In this document: positions 59,726 through 64,000 of the stretch, piece by piece | How the letters are laid out: each line of letters begins with the position of its first letter | Numbering within the stretch: the first letter of the stretch is position 1 | Assembly: GCF_900095745.1 (NCBI RefSeq) | Contig: NZ_FMIR01000007.1 | Coordinates: 26,664-90,663, forward strand | Source of the DNA: Microbacterium oxydans | GTDB lineage: Bacteria; Actinomycetota; Actinomycetes; Actinomycetales; Microbacteriaceae | Direction of reading: 5' to 3' | DNA length: 64,000 bases | Made by a program: the position numbers and the translations under genes | The notes under the pieces: model-generated | The model's database searches: none | What the model saw: only the letters and a program-made list of their open reading frames with translations | What the model was told of the DNA's origin: nothing

Positions 59726-61902
59726 GGGACATCCTGCACCTGACGGCCCGCGACGTGCGGCACGCGACCCAGAACGTGATGGCGTGCATCGTCCTCTTCG
59801 GACTCGTCGTCATCCCGTCGCTGTTCACCTGGTTCAACGTCATCGCCAGCTGGGATCCGTTCGCGAACACGAAGGATCTGAAGATCGCTGTCGCGAGCAC
59901 CGATGCCGGGTACGAGAGCGACCTCGTCCCGATCCGCGTGAACGTCGGCGAACAGGTCCTCTCCCAGCTTCGCGGGAACGACCAGCTCGACTGGGTCATC
60001 ACGGATGAGCACGACGCGATCGACGGGACGAAGTCCGGCGAGTACTACGCCGCCATCGTGCTGCCCGAGACGTTCAGCGCCGACATGCTGACGTTCTACG
60101 CCGACGGCGGCGACCGCACGCACATCGCGCTCTACACGAACGAGAAGAAGAACGCCCTGGCGCCGAAGATCACCGGACAGGGCGCGGAAGGGGTCTCGTC
60201 CGCGATCAGCGACACCTTCGCCCAGACGCTCGGCGACGTGGCTCTCGGCCTCGTCTCGTCGATGTCGGACTACCTCACCGATGAAGACACGCAGGCCGCA
60301 CTCACCCGCATCGAGGCGCGCCTCGGAAGCGTGGGCGATCAGCTGCGCTCCGGGGCGCACACGGCCGACAGCTTCACGGCTCTGCTCGAGGCGAGCCGGC
60401 CCCTGCTCGACAGCGCCTCGGGCCTGGTCGGCTCGGCCGGCGACGCGTTCACCGACACCTCGGGCGCCCTCGGCAGCGGGGTGGACGCGGCGGGCACACT
60501 GAAGTCGACCCTGCAGACGGCCGCGCAGTCCCTGACGGATGCGCTCGCGGCGACGGCGAGCAGCTACGACGCCGTCGGTCAGCGCATCGACGAACTGTAC
60601 GCCGGGGCCGACTCGCTCAGCGGCAGCCAGGTGCAGACGATCACCACGCTCGCGGAGCGCGTGCAGCAGCAGATCGACCAGTACTCCGCGGTCAAGAACA
60701 CCCTGGAGACGGAGGTCGGGCCGAACCTTCCCGAATCCGCGCAGCCCGACTTCGACGCCGTGATCAGTCGGCTCGATGAGGCCATCGCCCGGCAGCAGGC
60801 CCTGCAGGAGCGCCTCCAGACCGCGGCGACCGAGATCGCGGCCGGCAACGACTCGGCGCAGAGCTCGCATCAGGAGATCACCGCCGCGATCGCCGCGGCG
60901 AAGAAGGCGATCACGGATGCACGGAGCACGTACGACAACGGGCTGAAGGCCCAGCTGAACTCCCTCTCGTCGACCCTCACGCAGATCGGCTCCGACGTCT
61001 CGGCGATCCGCTCCGACCTCTCCGGCATCACGTCCGGCCTCTCCGGAGCATCCGATTCCGTGCAGTCGACCCTGTCGCGCGCGCAGGAGGCTACGACGCA
61101 GCTGTCGGCATCGCTGAACTCGTTGGCCGACCGGTTCGACACCGTGCAGCAGGCGATGACGAAAGCCGCGGACACCGGCGATCTCAGCGAGCTGATGGGC
61201 GCCGACCCCGGCGTGCTCGCCACGTCCCTCGCCGAACCCGTGCGCGTGGACCGCACCGCGGTCTTCCCCGTGGCCGGTTTCGGCGCGGCCATGGCACCGC
61301 TGTACATGATCCTGGCCCTCTGGGTGGGTGCGCTGCTGATGACCGTGACGATCCGCGTCGACGTGAACGCCGAGACGCTCCCCGACCGCGCCGAGCTCAC
61401 TCCGACGCAGAAGTATCTCGGCCGCTACGGCATCTTCGGCCTGGTCGGGCTCGCACAGAGCACGCTGCTGACCCTCGGGCTGATCCTCTTCGTCCAGGTC
61501 GAACCCGCGCATCCGCTCCTGCTGATCCTGGCCGGGTGGGCGATCTCGACCGTGTTCACGCTCATCGTCTACACGGCGGTGGTCGCGTTCGGCAACGCGG
61601 GCAAGGCGCTCTCGGTGCTGCTCCTGGTGATCCAGATCTCGGGTTCGGGCGGAGCGTATCCGCTGCAGCTGCTGCCCGACTGGTTCCAGAGCATCAGCCC
61701 GTTCCTGCCCGCGACCTACGCCGTGAACATGGTGCGATCGGCGATCGCCGGCGTCTACCAGGGCGACTTCTGGTGGTCGCTGGGCGCGCTCGCGCTGTTC
61801 CTCATCCCCGCGCTGCTCCTCGGTCTCGTGCTCCGTCGCCCGTTGATGACGTACAACCGCAAGCTCGTCGACGCACTCGCGTCGACCAAGTTGATGTCGT
61901 GA
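59722..61902 (+). CDS. YhgE/Pip family membrane protein (second of pair)
   Basis: 726 residues, homologous to the first: N-terminal helix (NVMACIVLFGLVVIPSLFTW), WDPFANTKDLKIAVASTDAG and AAIVLPETFSADM motifs, helical stalk of about 330 residues rich in Ala, Ser, Gln and Leu, and five or six C-terminal helices (about 505-705) with SGSGGAYPLQLLPDWFQSISPFLP. It lacks the acidic tail. The ATG at 59722 overlaps the previous stop; the two proteins may form a heterodimer exporting an unknown substrate. Confidence 0.9.
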   Translation: MRDILHLTARDVRHATQNVMACIVLFGLVVIPSLFTWFNVIASWDPFANTKDLKIAVASTDAGYESDLVPIRVNVGEQVLSQLRGNDQLDWVITDEHDAIDGTKSGEYYAAIVLPETFSADMLTFYADGGDRTHIALYTNEKKNALAPKITGQGAEGVSSAISDTFAQTLGDVALGLVSSMSDYLTDEDTQAALTRIEARLGSVGDQLRSGAHTADSFTALLEASRPLLDSASGLVGSAGDAFTDTSGALGSGVDAAGTLKSTLQTAAQSLTDALAATASSYDAVGQRIDELYAGADSLSGSQVQTITTLAERVQQQIDQYSAVKNTLETEVGPNLPESAQPDFDAVISRLDEAIARQQALQERLQTAATEIAAGNDSAQSSHQEITAAIAAAKKAITDARSTYDNGLKAQLNSLSSTLTQIGSDVSAIRSDLSGITSGLSGASDSVQSTLSRAQEATTQLSASLNSLADRFDTVQQAMTKAADTGDLSELMGADPGVLATSLAEPVRVDRTAVFPVAGFGAAMAPLYMILALWVGALLMTVTIRVDVNAETLPDRAELTPTQKYLGRYGIFGLVGLAQSTLLTLGLILFVQVEPAHPLLLILAGWAISTVFTLIVYTAVVAFGNAGKALSVLLLVIQISGSGGAYPLQLLPDWFQSISPFLPATYAVNMVRSAIAGVYQGDFWWSLGALALFLIPALLLGLVLRRPLMTYNRKLVDALASTKLMS

Positions 61903-61931
61903 CTCCTGTGTCTCCGCGAAAGGACCATGAC

Positions 61932-62549
61932 GTGACCGCACCGAATCCCCGGCGTCGGCGCGATGCGCTCGCCAATCGCGAGGCCCTGCTGCGCGCGGCG
62001 CAGTCGGTGCTCGCGACCAACCCCACGGCGTCGCTCGATGTGATCGCCCAGGCCGCCGGCCTCACGCGGCGCTCCGTGTACGGTCACTTCGCCGACCGCG
62101 ACAGCCTGCTGCGCGAGGTGATCGCCGTCGGCGCTCAGCGGTTCAACGCGATCGCCGAGGCGACAGACGAATCCGACCCGCGGGTCACCCTCGCGCGCAT
62201 GGCGACGCGACTGTGGCGGGAGGCCTCGGCCGTGCGCGCGTCGGCCAACATCGCCCTCGATGATGCGCATCTGACCGACACCGTGCTCGCCCTCGCACCG
62301 CTGCGCCGACGGATCCGCGACCTGACGAGGACCGGGGTGGAATCCGGGGCGTTCCGTGGAGACATGCCGGCCGAGCTGCTCGCCTTCCTCATCGAGGAGA
62401 CGGCGCGGGCGACGCTACGCGAGCTTCGACTCACCACCACCGACGCGGACTCCACCGTCGTGCGCGTGGTGCTGAGCATCGTGGGCCTCTCGTGGACGGA
62501 GCAGGCCGAGCTCATCGGCGCGCACCCCGAGATCTTCGCGCAGGACTGA
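61932..62549 (+). CDS. TetR-family transcriptional regulator
   Basis: 205 residues starting with GTG at 61932 (AAAGGA 7 nt upstream). HTH about residues 12-62: DALANREALLRAAQSVLATN and AAGLTRRSVYGHFADRDSLL. It follows the second YhgE gene after 29 bp and is probably co-transcribed, as in other YhgE operons. Likely represses the operon through the TGCAC-N6-GTGCA dyad. Ligand unknown. Confidence 0.88.
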   Translation: MTAPNPRRRRDALANREALLRAAQSVLATNPTASLDVIAQAAGLTRRSVYGHFADRDSLLREVIAVGAQRFNAIAEATDESDPRVTLARMATRLWREASAVRASANIALDDAHLTDTVLALAPLRRRIRDLTRTGVESGAFRGDMPAELLAFLIEETARATLRELRLTTTDADSTVVRVVLSIVGLSWTEQAELIGAHPEIFAQD

Positions 62550-62590
62550 GACCGCGGCAGACGGCTCTCCCGTCCGGGAGAATGGATGAT

Positions 62591-63991
62591 ATGTCCGCGA
62601 CCCCCCGCCGGCCACTGCTCTCCTCGGTGCGCCGCCTGCTCCACACCGATCCCTCCACGGTCGCGCACACCGAGGTCCTGCCCGTCATCGACGAGCGCAC
62701 GGTCCCCCGAGTCCTCGACCTGGCGACGAGGATCGGCGAGTCGATGTTCGCCGTCGGTGCGTCCGCCCACGAGGTGACGCTGGCCATCACCCGCGTCTGC
62801 GATGCGTACGGGATGAAGGGCGTGCAGGTCGACGTCACCTACAACTCGATCACGGTGTCGTTCCACCTGAGCGGGGAGGTCTGGCCGGAGACCCTGGTGC
62901 GCGTCGTGCGGGTGACGGCCCCCGATCACGCGAAGCTGCAGCGCGTGCAGGCGCTCGTCGCCGATATCGCCGACGGGCTCGACCTGGAATCCGCGCGCAC
63001 GACCTTCCGAGCGATCCGCCGGGTGCCGTTCCGCTATCAGCAGCCGGTCGTGATCGTGGCGCGCGCCCTGCTCGCCGTCGGGGTCAGCATCATGCTCGGC
63101 GCCTCCCCGATCATCGTCGGTCTCACGTTCATCGCGGCGCTGTGCGCGGCTCTGACCCAGGCCGGTCTCGCTCGCCTCCGCGTTCCGCTGTTCTTCAGCC
63201 AGATCGCCGGAGGGTTCGTGACCACCGTCGTGGCGGTGGTCGTCTCGGCGCTGGGCTCGGCGGGGATCGAGCCGTTCGTCGGCATCCGCCCGTCGATCAT
63301 CGTCGCCTCGGGCATCGTGCTGATGCTGGCCGGTCTCACCGTGGTGGGCGCGGCACAGGATGCGATCGACGGCTTCGCGCTCACCGCCGGCGGGCGCATC
63401 CTCGACCTCACCATGCAGACCCTCGGCGTGGTGATCGGCATCCTCGTCGGCCTGGAACTCGGGAGCGTCCTGGGGTTCACGATGGACCTTCCCGACGACC
63501 CGGCACCGTTCGGTCCGGTCCTGAACCAGTTCGCCGGCGCGATCATCATCGCCATCGCCGTGGCGGTGTTCAACGGCGCCGGCATCCGCATCATCCTGGT
63601 GAGCGCGCTGCTCAGTGCGGTGACGCTGGCCGGGTACTCGGGTTCGGTGGCGCTGAACCTGCACCCCGCGGCGGCGAGCGCAGTCGGTGCTCTGCTCGCG
63701 AGCTTCCTCGGGATGCTGATCGCCCGCAACCTGCACGTCCCGTCGGTCGCGGTCACGACCGCGGCCATCGTCCCCCTCGTTCCCGGTGTCGCCGTGTTCC
63801 AGGGACTGCTGGAGATGGTGCACGCGACCGGGACGTCCACGGGGATGCTGGTCGCCGGCGGATCGCTCATCGACGCGGCGGTGATCGGCATCGGTCTGGC
63901 ATCCGGCGCCTCGCTCGGCCTGTACCTCGGCACCCCGGTGCGGGCGACCCTCGCGAGCGTCGCGAAGACCCGCGCCCGCGTCCGCCGCTGA
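62591..63991 (+). CDS. Threonine/serine exporter family protein (ThrE type)
   Basis: 466 residues, amino acid efflux protein. A 55-residue hydrophilic start is followed by the N-terminal ThrE domain (IGESMFAVGASAHEVTLAIT, GMKGVQVDVTYNSI) and about ten predicted helices covering both ThrE domains (DUF1212- and DUF3815-like) in a single chain, as in Corynebacterium ThrE. The ATG at 62591 is preferred over 62582 because GGGAGA directly abuts the latter. It lies 41 bp after the TetR gene. Ends 9 bp before the right edge. Confidence 0.93.
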   Translation: MSATPRRPLLSSVRRLLHTDPSTVAHTEVLPVIDERTVPRVLDLATRIGESMFAVGASAHEVTLAITRVCDAYGMKGVQVDVTYNSITVSFHLSGEVWPETLVRVVRVTAPDHAKLQRVQALVADIADGLDLESARTTFRAIRRVPFRYQQPVVIVARALLAVGVSIMLGASPIIVGLTFIAALCAALTQAGLARLRVPLFFSQIAGGFVTTVVAVVVSALGSAGIEPFVGIRPSIIVASGIVLMLAGLTVVGAAQDAIDGFALTAGGRILDLTMQTLGVVIGILVGLELGSVLGFTMDLPDDPAPFGPVLNQFAGAIIIAIAVAVFNGAGIRIILVSALLSAVTLAGYSGSVALNLHPAAASAVGALLASFLGMLIARNLHVPSVAVTTAAIVPLVPGVAVFQGLLEMVHATGTSTGMLVAGGSLIDAAVIGIGLASGASLGLYLGTPVRATLASVAKTRARVRR

Positions 63992-64000
63992 CCCCGCCCC

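Noticed and set aside
59119..61941. A 940-codon minus-strand frame across the second YhgE gene
   Set aside because: It spans the junction of two well-supported plus-strand genes and has Arg/Glu/Asp-rich composition with no motif.
1..64000. Mobile elements, integrases, tRNA or rRNA genes, CRISPR arrays, classic secondary-metabolite synthases
   Set aside because: No transposase, integrase, cloverleaf, rRNA segment, repeat-spacer array or PKS/NRPS domain was recognised by eye on either strand.

Overview
The window is GC-rich, densely coded DNA with many GTG/TTG starts, GGAGG-type ribosome sites and heavy use of LacI, MarR, TetR and GntR regulators. Gene content (LAXTG wall anchor, LCP protein, DHA2 exporters, ThrE exporter, tandem YhgE/Pip proteins, family 51 arabinofuranosidase, XylR-type ROK) points to a high-GC Gram-positive soil or plant-associated actinobacterium, most likely Microbacteriaceae and probably Microbacterium. 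It reads as ordinary chromosome. I found no rRNA, tRNA, CRISPR array, insertion sequence, prophage or replication origin.

Layout. 1-2.6 kb: the start of a PotA-type ABC ATPase gene (cut by the left edge), divergent from a FadR-type regulator and a cytoplasmic Cache-domain protein. 2.6-4.1 kb: an intracellular NucA-like nuclease and an unknown protein. 4.2-13.9 kb: an arabinan/arabinoside utilization regulon (LacI regulator, secreted Asp-box arabinanase-like enzyme, family 1 glycosidase, sugar-binding lipoprotein, two permeases, GH51 arabinofuranosidase) tied together by five copies of a TTACAACGTTGTAA operator. 13.9-17.8 kb: DHA2 exporter, two MarR paralogues and an Old Yellow Enzyme. 17.8-22 kb: EamA exporter/TetR pair, alpha/beta hydrolase, glycosyltransferase, SGNH hydrolase. 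22-25.2 kb: a 1061-residue beta-helix surface protein with an LAFTG anchor. 25.3-31 kb: a NarL-type two-component system with a membrane target, a TetR-controlled membrane protein and small proteins. 31.1-34.5 kb: an OmpR-type two-component system followed by an LCP wall-assembly protein.

35.1-46 kb: a second LacI regulon. A complete five-gene branched-chain-type (HAAT) ABC transporter and a 1396-residue secreted sugar-dehydrogenase-like multidomain protein each carry the same tandem AAGCGCTT operator. 46-53.8 kb: a Cys-type sulfatase with its own formylglycine-generating enzyme, then a ROK repressor divergent from xylAB, NIPSNAP and FAD-oxidoreductase genes. 53.8-56.8 kb: MarR divergent from an LLM flavin oxidoreductase and an NAD(P)-binding partner, then a lipoprotein. 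56.8-64 kb: two tandem YhgE/Pip membrane proteins with a TetR regulator, then a ThrE-type exporter.

Overall the segment is a plant-polysaccharide and sugar-acquisition region: three separate sugar-responsive circuits (arabinan, HAAT/sugar dehydrogenase, xylose) each show a recognisable operator next to the regulator. Functional calls are from reading translated sequence and motifs by eye; no database search was run.
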